From DASVTR01 sp036382855 (GTDB lineage: Bacteria; Acidobacteriota; Blastocatellia; Pyrinomonadales; Pyrinomonadaceae): a stretch of DNA of 64,000 nt. The notes under the pieces were generated by a model, which was not told where the DNA came from, searched no databases, and saw nothing but the letters and a program-made list of their open reading frames with translations. Below, one piece after another: positions 34,240 through 42,677 of the stretch (position 1 is the first letter of the stretch; every line of letters starts with the position of its first letter). The stretch spans positions 372,001 through 436,000 of the forward strand of contig DASVPO010000006.1 in the NCBI GenBank assembly GCA_036382855.1, written 5' to 3'. A program made the position numbers and the translations under genes.

Positions 34240-34297
34240 AGTCCAAAGTCCAAGGTCCAAAGTCAGGAAGCATATTCTTGACTTTGGACCCTGGACT
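34240..34297. repeat. 7-bp-unit palindrome, AGTCCAA family
   Basis: Left arm AGTCCAA, AGTCCAA, GGTCCAA, AGTCAGG (34240-34267). Right arm (34277-34297) is the complement of AGTCCAG, GGTCCAA, AGTCAAG. Both arms share the GGTCCAA variant absent from the 9492 copy. It lies between convergent genes and may terminate both. Confidence 0.9.
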
Positions 34298-34302
34298 ATC
34301 TT

Positions 34303-34686
34303 TCACTTCATCTTCCATTCACCATCTTCCTTGACGAATCTGATGGTTTCCCATCCGCCCTTTTCGTCCCTGACTTGCAGCGTCGCGTTGTCGCCGTCAA
34401 TCTTTTCGTCTTTCGATTCGTCGGACGCGGGCAGCTTAACTTCGTTGAGCATATCCTTGACCATGTCGTCGGACGACTTGTTGACGCCCTTCGCCATGTC
34501 TTCCATGCTCTTCTGCGTATCTTTCGCCATTACTTTCTTAAAGCCGGCTACGTCTTTGTTTTTCGCAGCGGCGTAGGCGGCTTTGTAGGTGGCTGTCGGG
34601 GATGAGCCTGCTTTATTGCAGGCGGCTGTGGCAAGTGTGGTTAAGGCGAGCGCCAAGGCGAGCGCCAGCATCCGTCGTGTCTTCAT
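34303..34686 (-). CDS. small lipoprotein, DUF4878-like
   Basis: The 127-residue protein starts at ATG 34686 with AAGGAG 9 nt upstream. A lipoprotein signal ends at LATAAC, so the mature form begins at that Cys. The rest (TYKAAYAAAKNKDVAGFKKVM, then a C-terminal GEWKMK) fits the DUF4878/SnoaL-like cystatin-type fold of many secreted lipoproteins. Function unknown. Confidence 0.8.
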   Translation of the reverse strand: MKTRRMLALALALALTTLATAACNKAGSSPTATYKAAYAAAKNKDVAGFKKVMAKDTQKSMEDMAKGVNKSSDDMVKDMLNEVKLPASDESKDEKIDGDNATLQVRDEKGGWETIRFVKEDGEWKMK

Positions 34687-34815
34687 AAGGGGATTCTCCT
34701 TCATGTCTTCGAGATTATTAACGGCGGGTGTTGCGCGAGGTGCGGTTTGGCGCAGGAATTCGGCGCACGCCCGTGATGGTCAAAGCTGGAAAAGCTGCGA
34801 GAGTGTACACTAATT

Positions 34816-34921
34816 AAAAGCAAGTAGGAAGCAGGAACGCGGCAGCGATGGACTGTAAAGCAAATTTGCTTTCACTTCGTCGTTGCCACGTTCCTAGTTC
34901 ATCGTTTCTCCTGCCTGCTCT
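34816..34921. repeat. degenerate 7-bp-unit palindrome upstream of htrA
   Basis: The centre is the perfect palindrome AAAGCAAATTTGCTTT (34857-34872). The left arm reads AGTAGGA, AGCAGGA, ACGCGGC, AGCGATG, GACTGTA in 7-bp steps. The right arm is an imperfect complement (GGAACGTGGCAACGA on the other strand). Confidence 0.65.
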
Positions 34922-34950
34922 TTGCGGCGCGCGCTGCGTTTCGTTATACT
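34922..34950 (+). promoter_or_regulatory. candidate promoter for the HtrA gene
   Basis: TTGCGG (34922-34927) and TATACT (34945-34950) are 17 bp apart. The -35 box begins right where the upstream palindrome ends. Confidence 0.55.
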
Positions 34951-35065
34951 GAAGGACCTTTTCTGGTGCTCCGGCGACTAAACACAAAAGAGCACAAGCG
35001 CAGGCGGCGTCTGGCCCGGAACGTTTGCCGCGAGAGTCTGAATGTAAGATTGAAAGTGGTGTTTT

Positions 35066-36640
35066 ATGTACGAGCTTCCCAAAGACCAAATGTCCAATAC
35101 CGAGCGAGCCATCCTGCGCAAGCTGCGCATCTGGATTGTGGCGCTCGGCGTCGCCTGTCTGGTGGCCGGCATCGCCATCGGCGCTATCCTGGCGGGCCGC
35201 CCCGCGGTCGCGCAGAACGACACGCAGGCACAGATTGCACGAACGCCCGAAGCCCTCTCGGCATCGTTTGCGGAAATCGCCAAACGCGTCGAACCGGCGG
35301 TCGTTAATATTGACACCGTGACGGCCATGCCCGAAGTGGCCGCGCGCGACGAAGACGAAAAAGATGATCCGTCGTCCAACAACCCGCTGCTCGATATGTT
35401 TCGCCGTCAGGCGCGACGGCCGGCGCGCGGCGTCGGCTCAGGTTTTATAGTTGACCCGAAGGGCTACATCCTGACCAACCAGCATGTCGTGGAGGGCGCA
35501 ACGCGCATCACCGTGCGTCTGCAAACGGGCGAAGAATTTCGCGGCGTCGTCAAGGGAGTTGACGAGGAGACAGACCTCGCCGTCGTCAAGGTTGAGACGA
35601 CGCGCGATTTGCCTGTCGTCAAACTCGGTGATTCAAACACGGCGCAGGTCGGAGACTGGGTGCTGGCTATCGGCTCGCCCTTCGGCCTCGACCAGACGGT
35701 GACGGCCGGAATCATCTCGACCAAGGAGCGACAGACGCCGCTCTTCACGTCCTTCCAGCAATTTCTGCAAACAGACGCGGCGATTAACCGTGGAAACTCC
35801 GGCGGGCCGCTCGTCAATATGCGCGGCGAAGTCATCGGCATCAATTCGCAGATTGCCACCTCCACAGGCGACTACAACGGCATAGGCTTCGCCCTGCCTT
35901 CAAACGAGGCCGCGTTTGTCTACCAGCAAATCGTCTCGCAGGGACGCGTGCGGCGCGGATACCTAGGCATCTTCCTCGATTCTGTGAAGGCGGAGTTTGC
36001 GCGCGTCTACGGGTTGCCGGAAGCGAAGGGCGCTGTCGTCACGGACGTTCGCGACCCCGCAGGCCCGGCAGGCAAAGCAGGAATTCAGGCCAACGACATC
36101 ATCGTTGAATTCAACGGCCAGCCTATCGCCAGCGCTCAGGACTTAATCGGCAAAGTCGCGGCCACGGCCGTCGGCTCAAGCGTGACGATTACATACCTGC
36201 GCGACGTGGGCGGCAAACTCGAACGCCGCACGGCCAACGTTACCATCGGTGAGCGTCCCGCCTCTCTCGCGCAGACAGAGGAAGAACCGACGCCTCCGCC
36301 GAAAGAGAAGGAGACGCCGCAGGCCAATCGCCCGCGCCTCGGCCTCATGTTGATGGAGATAACGCCGCAGGTTGCGAAGGAGAAGAATCTACAGAACGTG
36401 CGCGGCCTGCTCGTCAAGGAAGTTGACCCGAACGGGATTGCGGCCGACGCAGGCGCCCGCGCCGTTCGCGAAGGCGAAGTCATACAACGCATCAACCGTG
36501 TTCCAGTCACGACGCTCGCGGAGTTTCAGCGCGTCGTTGACAATCTCAAGCCGGGCGATGCCATCGTCCTCAACATCGCCAGCTACAGCAGAGACACAGA
36601 CCGCGTTATTCAGCGCATCGTGCAGTTCACTTACCAGTAA
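35066..36640 (+). CDS. HtrA/DegP-type serine protease with two PDZ domains
   Basis: The 524-residue protein has an N-terminal membrane helix (about 22-44), a trypsin-like domain with His140 (TNQHVV), Asp170 (ETDLAVVK) and Ser245 (RGNSGGPL), and two C-terminal PDZ domains (about 290-385 and 410-520) split by a Pro/Glu-rich linker. Family members degrade or chaperone misfolded envelope proteins. The helix could be a cleaved signal (RPAVAQ) or an anchor. A second ATG at 35090 is possible. Confidence 0.94.
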   Translation: MYELPKDQMSNTERAILRKLRIWIVALGVACLVAGIAIGAILAGRPAVAQNDTQAQIARTPEALSASFAEIAKRVEPAVVNIDTVTAMPEVAARDEDEKDDPSSNNPLLDMFRRQARRPARGVGSGFIVDPKGYILTNQHVVEGATRITVRLQTGEEFRGVVKGVDEETDLAVVKVETTRDLPVVKLGDSNTAQVGDWVLAIGSPFGLDQTVTAGIISTKERQTPLFTSFQQFLQTDAAINRGNSGGPLVNMRGEVIGINSQIATSTGDYNGIGFALPSNEAAFVYQQIVSQGRVRRGYLGIFLDSVKAEFARVYGLPEAKGAVVTDVRDPAGPAGKAGIQANDIIVEFNGQPIASAQDLIGKVAATAVGSSVTITYLRDVGGKLERRTANVTIGERPASLAQTEEEPTPPPKEKETPQANRPRLGLMLMEITPQVAKEKNLQNVRGLLVKEVDPNGIAADAGARAVREGEVIQRINRVPVTTLAEFQRVVDNLKPGDAIVLNIASYSRDTDRVIQRIVQFTYQ

Positions 36641-36646
36641 AACGGC

Positions 36647-36720
36647 GTTTCAGGTTTCGGGTTTCAAGTTTCAGGTTGTCAAAGCAAACTTGAAACCTGA
36701 AGCCTCGGAGCCTGAAACTT
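36647..36720. repeat. 7-bp-unit palindrome, GTTTCAG family
   Basis: Left arm GTTTCAG, GTTTCGG, GTTTCAA, GTTTCAG, GTTGTCA (36647-36681). Right arm (36687-36718) is the complement of GTTTCAG, GCTCCGA, GGCTTCA, GGTTTCA. It fills the gap between the protease stop and the dehydrogenase ATG. Confidence 0.88.
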
Positions 36721-36725
36721 TTATT

Positions 36726-38312
36726 ATGGCCCAATCAAAAAAAGCTCTCAGCAAAAACGGCAGGAAGAATGGCGGCCGCAGCAGCAGTAGCACTAAGTCC
36801 GCCGCTCGTTCGACCGTTAAGACTTACTACAACTATATCGGAGGCCGCTGGCAGCCTAGCCAATCCGGCGAGTTCTTCGAGAATCTTAATCCGGCCGACA
36901 CGCGCGACGTAGTGGGCCGCTTTCCAGTCTCGACGAAAGAAGACGTTGACGCTGCGGTTGATGCGGCACGCGGTGCGTTCGACCGCTGGCGACGAACGCC
37001 AGCGCCGCGTCGCGCCGAAATCCTTTTCCGCCTCGGCGAAATTCTGATTCGCAACAAAGACGAGTTTGCGGCAGACATGACGCGCGAGATGGGAAAGGTT
37101 TTGAAAGAGACAGGCGGCGACGTGCAGGAAGCGATTGACTGTACCTACTACACGGCAGGCGAGGGCCGTCGCCTGCACGGCTTTACCACGCCCGCCGAGA
37201 TGCCTGACAAGTTTGCGATGTGCGTTCGCCAGCCTGTCGGCTCGTGCGGGTTGATTACGCCATGGAATTTTCCGATGGCGATTCCCTCCTGGAAGTTGAT
37301 ACCCGCGCTCGTCTGCGGCAACACGGTCGTCATCAAGCCCGCCGAAGACACGCCGCTCTCGACCTATAATCTAGTCAAAGCCTGCGAGGAAGCGGGCGTG
37401 CCCGCGGGCGTCGTCAATCTCGTCACGGGCTACGGCGAAACCGCTGGCGCGGCCATCACAAACAATCCGAGCCTTCGTCTGATTTCCTTTACGGGTTCGA
37501 CCGAGACTGGTCGAATTGTCGCTTCCGCCTGCGCCGAGCGCAACGCGATCTGTTCGCTTGAGATGGGCGGCAAAAATGTCATCATCGTCATGGACGACGC
37601 CGACATAGACCTTGCTGTGGAAGGCGCTGTCTGGGGTGCGTTTGGCACATCGGGCCAACGCTGCACGGCCTCCTCGCGTCTCGTCGTGCACAGGAAAGTC
37701 TATAAGCAGTTCAGTAAAAAATTGATTGAGCGCGCAGCCGGTTTGCGCGTCGGCAACGGCGCTGATGCGCAGACGGACATGGGCCCAGTTATTAACGCCG
37801 ACGCCGTGCACAAGATTCTTGGCTACATCGAAATCGGCGAGCGAGAAGACGGAGCAAGGCTCGCAACGGGCGGCAAACGCTTAACGCGCGGGCAGCATGA
37901 GCACGGCTATTTTATCGAGCCGACCGTCTTCACGGACGTGCAGCCTGAGATGCGTATCGCGCAGGAAGAAATCTTTGGCCCTGTGACCGCCGTTATCCCA
38001 ACCAGTTCGCTCGAACAGGCTGTCGAAATCGCAAACAATGTCCGCTACGGCCTCTCTGCTGCCATCTACACGCGCGATGTTAATCGCGCCTTCCATGCGA
38101 TGAACGAGATGTACACAGGCATCTTCTACATCAACTCGTCAACCATCGGCGCGGAAGTGCATCTGCCCTTCGGCGGCACGAAGGCCACAGGCAACGGCCA
38201 CCGCGAAGCAGGCACGCAAGTCCTAGACATCTTCACGGAATGGAAATCAGTTTACGTTGACTACAGCGGCAAGCTGCAACGCGCGCAGATTGACGAAGTA
38301 AACTTCGAGTAG
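36726..38312 (+). CDS. aldehyde dehydrogenase family protein
   Basis: ATG 36726 gives 528 residues; the open frame continues upstream into the protease gene but is not coding there. After a Lys/Ser-rich N-terminal tail of about 40 residues, the ALDH fold is complete: the TPWNFPMAIPSWK NAD site, FTGSTETGR, catalytic Glu in SLEMGGKN and catalytic Cys in GQRCTASSR. It is closest in style to succinate- or ketoglutarate-semialdehyde dehydrogenases, but substrate is uncertain. No ribosome site is visible because the repeat abuts the start. Confidence 0.92.
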   Translation: MAQSKKALSKNGRKNGGRSSSSTKSAARSTVKTYYNYIGGRWQPSQSGEFFENLNPADTRDVVGRFPVSTKEDVDAAVDAARGAFDRWRRTPAPRRAEILFRLGEILIRNKDEFAADMTREMGKVLKETGGDVQEAIDCTYYTAGEGRRLHGFTTPAEMPDKFAMCVRQPVGSCGLITPWNFPMAIPSWKLIPALVCGNTVVIKPAEDTPLSTYNLVKACEEAGVPAGVVNLVTGYGETAGAAITNNPSLRLISFTGSTETGRIVASACAERNAICSLEMGGKNVIIVMDDADIDLAVEGAVWGAFGTSGQRCTASSRLVVHRKVYKQFSKKLIERAAGLRVGNGADAQTDMGPVINADAVHKILGYIEIGEREDGARLATGGKRLTRGQHEHGYFIEPTVFTDVQPEMRIAQEEIFGPVTAVIPTSSLEQAVEIANNVRYGLSAAIYTRDVNRAFHAMNEMYTGIFYINSSTIGAEVHLPFGGTKATGNGHREAGTQVLDIFTEWKSVYVDYSGKLQRAQIDEVNFE

Positions 38313-38385
38313 TAATTCCAGACTTGAGTTCTTGAGAGCAGTATTTCGGTTTTCAACTCTTCCCGACTGATTGGAGAACAACAAC

Positions 38386-39522
38386 GTGATTGTCGGACTA
38401 CCGAAAGAGATAAAGGATAACGAATACAGAGTCGGCCTCACGCCTGCGGGCGTGCGTGCGCTGACGGACGCTCGCCATAAAGTCGTCGTCGAGCGCGACG
38501 CGGGCGCAGGCTCAGGTTTTGAAAACGAGTTGTACGAGCGCGCGGGCGCGACGATTCTCGATTCTCCCGATGAGGTCTGGGAGCAGGGCGAGATGATTGT
38601 CAAAGTTAAAGAGCCGATTGCGCCCGAATACCCGCGTATGCGCGAGGGCCAACTGCTCTTTACCTACCTGCATCTTGCGCCCGACCCAAAGCAGACCGAA
38701 GCGCTGCTCAAGAATAAGGTGACGGGCATTGCCTACGAAACCATCACGGACAGGCGCGGCACACTGCCGCTTTTGACGCCGATGTCAGAAGTCGCAGGCC
38801 GCATGGCGATTCAGGTCGGCGCGACCTATCTGGAAAAGATGATGGGCGGACGCGGTATTCTGCTGGGCGGCGTGCCGGGCGTGCCCGCAGCGCGCGTGGT
38901 CATTATCGGCGGCGGCGTCGTGGGCACAAACGCTGCGAAGATTGCCGTCGGCATGGGCGCACACGTCACCATCATTGATAACAACCTCGACCGCCTGCGC
39001 GAGTTGGACGACATCTTTCTCTCCAAAATCTCGACGCTCGCAAGCTCCGCCTACATGATTCACGATGCCATCTCGCAGGCCGATCTGATTGTCGGCGCGG
39101 TGCTCGTTCCGGGTGCGGCCGCGCCGAAGCTTGTGACGCGCGGTATGCTCAAGGATGTGCCCAACGGGGCAGTCATCGTTGATGTGGCGGTGGACCAGGG
39201 CGGCTGCATAGAGACCACGCACCCGACGACACACTCCGAGCCGACGTACTACGTCGAAGGCGTGCTGCACTACTGCGTGGCTAACATGCCCGGCGCAGTT
39301 CCGCGCACGAGTACCTTCGCTCTGACGAACGCCACGCTGCCTTACGCACTGAAGCTCGCCAACAAGGGTTTCATTGACGCCATCAACAGCGACCCCGGCC
39401 TTAAAGCGGGCGTCAATACCTACGCCGGACGGCTTACCTACGAGGCCGTCGCCACCGCTCAGGAACTCGAATATACCCCGCTCGATGAAATCATCAGCGG
39501 CACATCCGCAGCCAAAGCGTAA
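38386..39522 (+). CDS. ald: alanine dehydrogenase
   Basis: Ald interconverts L-alanine and pyruvate with NAD. I chose GTG 38386 (378 residues): TTGGAG lies 9 nt upstream and the product then begins VIVGLPKEIKDNEYRVGLTP as usual. Substrate-binding Lys in VKVKEPI and His in YLHLAPDPK, the Rossmann GGGVVGTNAAKIA, and the C-terminal NMPGAVPRTST block are present. It lies 73 bp after the aldehyde dehydrogenase and is followed by a large 7-bp-unit hairpin. Confidence 0.95.
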   Translation: MIVGLPKEIKDNEYRVGLTPAGVRALTDARHKVVVERDAGAGSGFENELYERAGATILDSPDEVWEQGEMIVKVKEPIAPEYPRMREGQLLFTYLHLAPDPKQTEALLKNKVTGIAYETITDRRGTLPLLTPMSEVAGRMAIQVGATYLEKMMGGRGILLGGVPGVPAARVVIIGGGVVGTNAAKIAVGMGAHVTIIDNNLDRLRELDDIFLSKISTLASSAYMIHDAISQADLIVGAVLVPGAAAPKLVTRGMLKDVPNGAVIVDVAVDQGGCIETTHPTTHSEPTYYVEGVLHYCVANMPGAVPRTSTFALTNATLPYALKLANKGFIDAINSDPGLKAGVNTYAGRLTYEAVATAQELEYTPLDEIISGTSAAKA

Positions 39523-39625
39523 GGTAAAAGGCAAAAGGTAAAAGTAAAAAGGTAAAAGGGAAGACTCAGAAGCGGCTCTCGCTTAGTCTTCCCTTTTACC
39601 TTTTTACTTTTTACTTTTACCTTCC
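39523..39625. repeat. 7-bp-unit palindrome, GGTAAAA family
   Basis: Directly after the ald stop come six units in register: GGTAAAA, GGCAAAA, GGTAAAA, GTAAAAA, GGTAAAA, GGGAAGA (39523-39564). The right arm (39585-39625) is the near-perfect complement and ends exactly at the stop of the response regulator. It probably works as a bidirectional terminator. Confidence 0.9.
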
Positions 39626-40084
39626 TTAGAGCAGTCGTTCTAGACAATTAATCAGGTCAGTGGGAGCGACGGGCTTCGACATGTAAACGTCCGCGCCGTC
39701 TTCTTTGGTGTTTGCGGGAGCTTTATTTTCAAGACCGCTCAAGAGGATGATGGGAAGGCTTGCGAGCTTTGCCTGACGGCGTATGAAGCGGCACAACTCG
39801 TGGCCGTTCAGGTGTGGCATAATGGCGTCTGTGACGATGGCGTTAACGGGTGTGGTCAGGGCAATCTTCATCGCTTCCGCGCCGTCTCCTGCCGTTAGCA
39901 CTACGAAGCCCGCCTTTTGTAGTATGACTTCCAGATAACGACGAATCGAGCGGTCGTCTTCGACCAGCAGGATTGTTTGCCGCGATGCATGCTCCTTCTC
40001 CACTGCGCCGGCATCGTGCGCGGACGTTTCGCTGGGGGGCGCGAAAATTGTCTCTGCCGTCTTGCTCTGATTAGTCGTCTTCAT
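39626..40084 (-). CDS. single-domain response regulator
   Basis: The 152-residue protein has a 35-residue flexible N-terminus and one receiver domain: acidic pair in LLVEDDRS, phospho-acceptor Asp in VTDAIMPHLNG, Thr/Ser switch in ILLSG and Lys in YMSKPV. With no output domain, it may act by protein contact or in a phosphorelay. No histidine kinase is adjacent. Confidence 0.93.
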   Translation of the reverse strand: MKTTNQSKTAETIFAPPSETSAHDAGAVEKEHASRQTILLVEDDRSIRRYLEVILQKAGFVVLTAGDGAEAMKIALTTPVNAIVTDAIMPHLNGHELCRFIRRQAKLASLPIILLSGLENKAPANTKEDGADVYMSKPVAPTDLINCLERLL

Positions 40085-40547
40085 GCGTTGCTCAGACCTT
40101 GCGCTTCCCTGCTCTCGACACGTAAAGAGGCATCGTGACGTTAACTATTAGCGATGTGTGTCCGTTTGCGGCCTCAATTCGGACATGACGAATGAGCCTG
40201 TTTATCTCTCGTCAATATCATAAAGCTTTAAGCTTTGAACTTAATGAGAGGCTATCACTTGCCTCTTAAGGGGAGGTTCTTCGCGGGCTGGCGGAGCGAA
40301 TAAGCCCGCCACAATCAGCTTAAACCCGCGCCAGCGGGGTTGTCAATAATCTTGTTAGGCGAAGGGGCGGCCGGGCCAGTTTTGCAGAGGCCACGGCTCC
40401 GGGCAAGCTCAACAAAAAGGGCTGGCTCTGTTATATTGTTCCATTGCTTTCGACGCACGGAAAATCGCCGTCGTCTTCTATGTGGTAAACGTTTGATTTG
40501 AGGCGCTCGCTTACGCGCGGGCGCGCGTCTTCTGAATTGAGTTTTCG
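40085..40547. other. 463-bp divergent region with hairpins
   Basis: No gene is supported. Visible structures are AAAGCTTTAAGCTTT (40223-40237), a GAGAGGC/GCCTCTT hairpin near 40246-40268, GCGGGCT/AGCCCGC (40283-40289 with 40303-40309) and CCCGC/GCGGG near 40325-40338. I could not match them to a known riboswitch. A candidate promoter lies at 40409-40437. Confidence 0.5.
40409..40437 (+). promoter_or_regulatory. candidate promoter for the DUF512 gene
   Basis: TCAACA (40409-40414) and TATATT (40432-40437) with 17-bp spacing, about 110 bp upstream of the start codon. Confidence 0.35.
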
Positions 40548-41909
40548 ATGTACGAGTTTGCTGTCGCTCCGGCGATTACACAAATCCGCCGCCGCGGTGT
40601 TGAGATAACAGAGGTCACGCCGTCGAGCCTTGCCGCCGAGTTGGAGTTGGAGGCGGGCGACCGCATCATCAAAGTCAACGGGCGCGTGGTCCGCGACTAT
40701 CTGGACTTCCGTTTTCAGACGGGCGGCGAGACAGATCTGATCATCGAAGTTCGCAAGAAGAACGGCGAAGAGTGGGAACTGGACATAGAGCGCGCGGAAG
40801 GCGAAGACTTCGGCCTCGGTTTCGAGGCGATTGTTCCGCGCCAGTGTGCAAACGAGTGTTTGTTCTGCTTCTGCAAGGGTAATCCTGAAGAGGCGCGTCC
40901 CTCGCTTTTTGTCCGCGACGAAGACATACGCCTCTCTTTCCTTTACGGCAACTACACGACCCTGACCTCGATTACGGAAGACGAGATGCGCCGCGTCGTC
41001 GAGCAGCGTTTGACGCCGCAGTATGTCTCCGTGCACGCGACTGACCTTGAGGTGCGCGCTCGCCTGCTAGGGATTGATGAGAAGCGTGCTGACATTTCTG
41101 GAAAGATGCGACGGATGCTTGATGCCGGAATCGAGATTCACGCGCAGGTCGTGCTCTGCCCCGAAATTAACGATGGTGATGTTTTGCGTCGCACGGTTAA
41201 TGATTTGGCAATGCTCTACCCGCGTGTGAAGAGCGTGGCGATTGTTCCACTGGGGCTGACGCGCTATAACACGGACGAGCGTCTGACGCCCGTGACGCCG
41301 GAGTTTTGCCGGCGCACGATTCAGGAAGTCATGCAGTTGCAAAATGAACTGCGCAAGCGCCTCGGCATAACCTTCGCTTTCCTCGGCGACGAGATTTACC
41401 TGCGCGCCGGACGCAGCGTGCCGTCGCGTAGCCACTACGGTGATTACCCGCAGATTGAAGACGGCATCGGCATGGTGCGCAGCTTTCATAATGAGTTCGC
41501 GGCGCTCCTGCGCAGGCTCGAACGCCGCCCGCCCATCAAACCCGCGCGTCTTTCCGGCACGGTGATGACGGGCACGCTCTTCGCCCCCATTCTCCATCGC
41601 CTGCTTGAACGATTGAACGCGCGCTTCGGCACGCGCCTGCATGTCCTGCCAGTTGAGAATCAATACTTCGGCGGCGATGTTTCCGTCGCAGGACTTCTAA
41701 CAGGCGGAGATTTGCTCGCGGCGCGCGCGTGTGTGCGCGGCGACTTCGCGATTATCCCCGGCTCTATGCTCAAGAGCGGCGATACCGTAATGCTCGACGG
41801 CATGACGCTCGCCGAAGTTGAACGTGAGCTTGGCCTTCCCGTTTACGCGGAAGACTTCGCAGGGCTGGCCCGTATAATTGAAAGACAGACTTTAGAGGCC
41901 GGACGTTAG
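40548..41909 (+). CDS. DUF512 radical-SAM-like protein with PDZ domain
   Basis: The 453-residue product has an N-terminal PDZ domain (about 12-80) and a radical-SAM-like Fe-S motif, Cys100-x3-Cys104-x2-Cys107, within CANECLFCFC. The DUF512 region follows, with AIVPLGLTRYN and FLGDEIYLRAG blocks. This family is widespread and uncharacterised, often near the ribosome-assembly GTPase gene der; der is not in this window. It is followed 57 bp later by a methyltransferase gene. Confidence 0.92.
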   Translation: MYEFAVAPAITQIRRRGVEITEVTPSSLAAELELEAGDRIIKVNGRVVRDYLDFRFQTGGETDLIIEVRKKNGEEWELDIERAEGEDFGLGFEAIVPRQCANECLFCFCKGNPEEARPSLFVRDEDIRLSFLYGNYTTLTSITEDEMRRVVEQRLTPQYVSVHATDLEVRARLLGIDEKRADISGKMRRMLDAGIEIHAQVVLCPEINDGDVLRRTVNDLAMLYPRVKSVAIVPLGLTRYNTDERLTPVTPEFCRRTIQEVMQLQNELRKRLGITFAFLGDEIYLRAGRSVPSRSHYGDYPQIEDGIGMVRSFHNEFAALLRRLERRPPIKPARLSGTVMTGTLFAPILHRLLERLNARFGTRLHVLPVENQYFGGDVSVAGLLTGGDLLAARACVRGDFAIIPGSMLKSGDTVMLDGMTLAEVERELGLPVYAEDFAGLARIIERQTLEAGR

Positions 41910-41966
41910 ACGGTCGCAACGCTTCCGATTCTTCTCTGGCAGGCATAAAGCGCCGGGCATCTATCA

Positions 41967-42563
41967 GTGAAAGTGGACTCCGTCTCAAAATCCGAAGGCA
42001 GGAAGATTCTCGATGTCGGCTGCGGGAACAATAAGTATCCGGGCGCAGTCGGGATAGACTTTAATCCGCGCACGCAGGCCGACGTGATTCACGACCTTGG
42101 CGTTGTGCCCTATCCTTTCGCCGATAACGAATTCGACGAGATTATCAGTCATCACGTCATCGAGCACGTCCCCGACGTGATGGCCTTCGTCTCAGAGCTT
42201 CACAGGATTACGAAGCCCGGAGGACGAATTAAACTCGTCACGCCGCACTACTCCAACCCCGACTGGCCGACAGACCCGACACACCGCAACCACTTCAACA
42301 GCTACTCCTTCAACTGCTTCATGCAAGACCGCCGCCTCTTTCCCTTCTACACGGATGTCGAGCTAAAACCCCTGCGCATCTACGTCAGCCTCGCAAACCT
42401 GTGGCGCGCTCTCGGTTTTGAGTTCATCACCAATCTGGACCAGCGCTGGCCGCGCTTCCGCTTCACGCGTAAATTCTGGGAGTTTTATCTGAGCTATATT
42501 TTTCGCGGGAAGGAATTGCAGTTTGAGTTTGAGGTTGTGAAGAAAGATTCGCCGGAGGATTAA
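41967..42563 (+). CDS. class I SAM-dependent methyltransferase
   Basis: The 198-residue protein has motif I ILDVGCGNNKYPGAVGIDFNP, of which VGCGNNKYPG binds SAM, then the SHHVIEHV and KPGGRIKLVTPHYSN blocks typical of Methyltransf_11/23 enzymes. The start is GTG at 41967 (or 41973). The C-terminal half, with FYLSYIFRGKELQFEF, is not distinctive. Substrate unknown; such enzymes often modify surface glycans or lipids. Confidence 0.85.
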   Translation: MKVDSVSKSEGRKILDVGCGNNKYPGAVGIDFNPRTQADVIHDLGVVPYPFADNEFDEIISHHVIEHVPDVMAFVSELHRITKPGGRIKLVTPHYSNPDWPTDPTHRNHFNSYSFNCFMQDRRLFPFYTDVELKPLRIYVSLANLWRALGFEFITNLDQRWPRFRFTRKFWEFYLSYIFRGKELQFEFEVVKKDSPED

Positions 42564-42605
42564 CGGCGTGCGGCGTTTCAAGCGAGCCGTTAATAGCAGA
42601 CATAA

Positions 42606-42636
42606 AAAGGGCGGCCCTTTGCGGGGGCCGCCCTTT
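42606..42636. terminator. bidirectional terminator
   Basis: A 12-bp perfect stem AAAGGGCGGCCC (42606-42617) with 42625-42636, loop TTTGCGG. On the minus strand it ends in T5, terminating the TonB receptor gene; on the plus strand it may end the methyltransferase gene. Confidence 0.85.
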
Positions 42637-42677
42637 GAGGTTCGTGGCTGCGATTGCAGCTTGAACTAAGTGCTTCC

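Larger units (their letters stand above)
34687..35065. other. 379-bp divergent region upstream of htrA
   Basis: No gene is supported. It contains a large palindrome (34816-34921) and, directly after it, a good promoter for the HtrA gene. Confidence 0.6.

Noticed and set aside
36372..36725. Aldehyde dehydrogenase start inside the htrA gene
   Set aside because: The upstream frame overlaps the second PDZ domain of the protease in another frame and has no ALDH-like sequence; ATG 36726 fits.
39523..39625. CRISPR-like array
   Set aside because: Units are contiguous 7-mers without spacers and the arms are inverted; no cas gene is present in the window.
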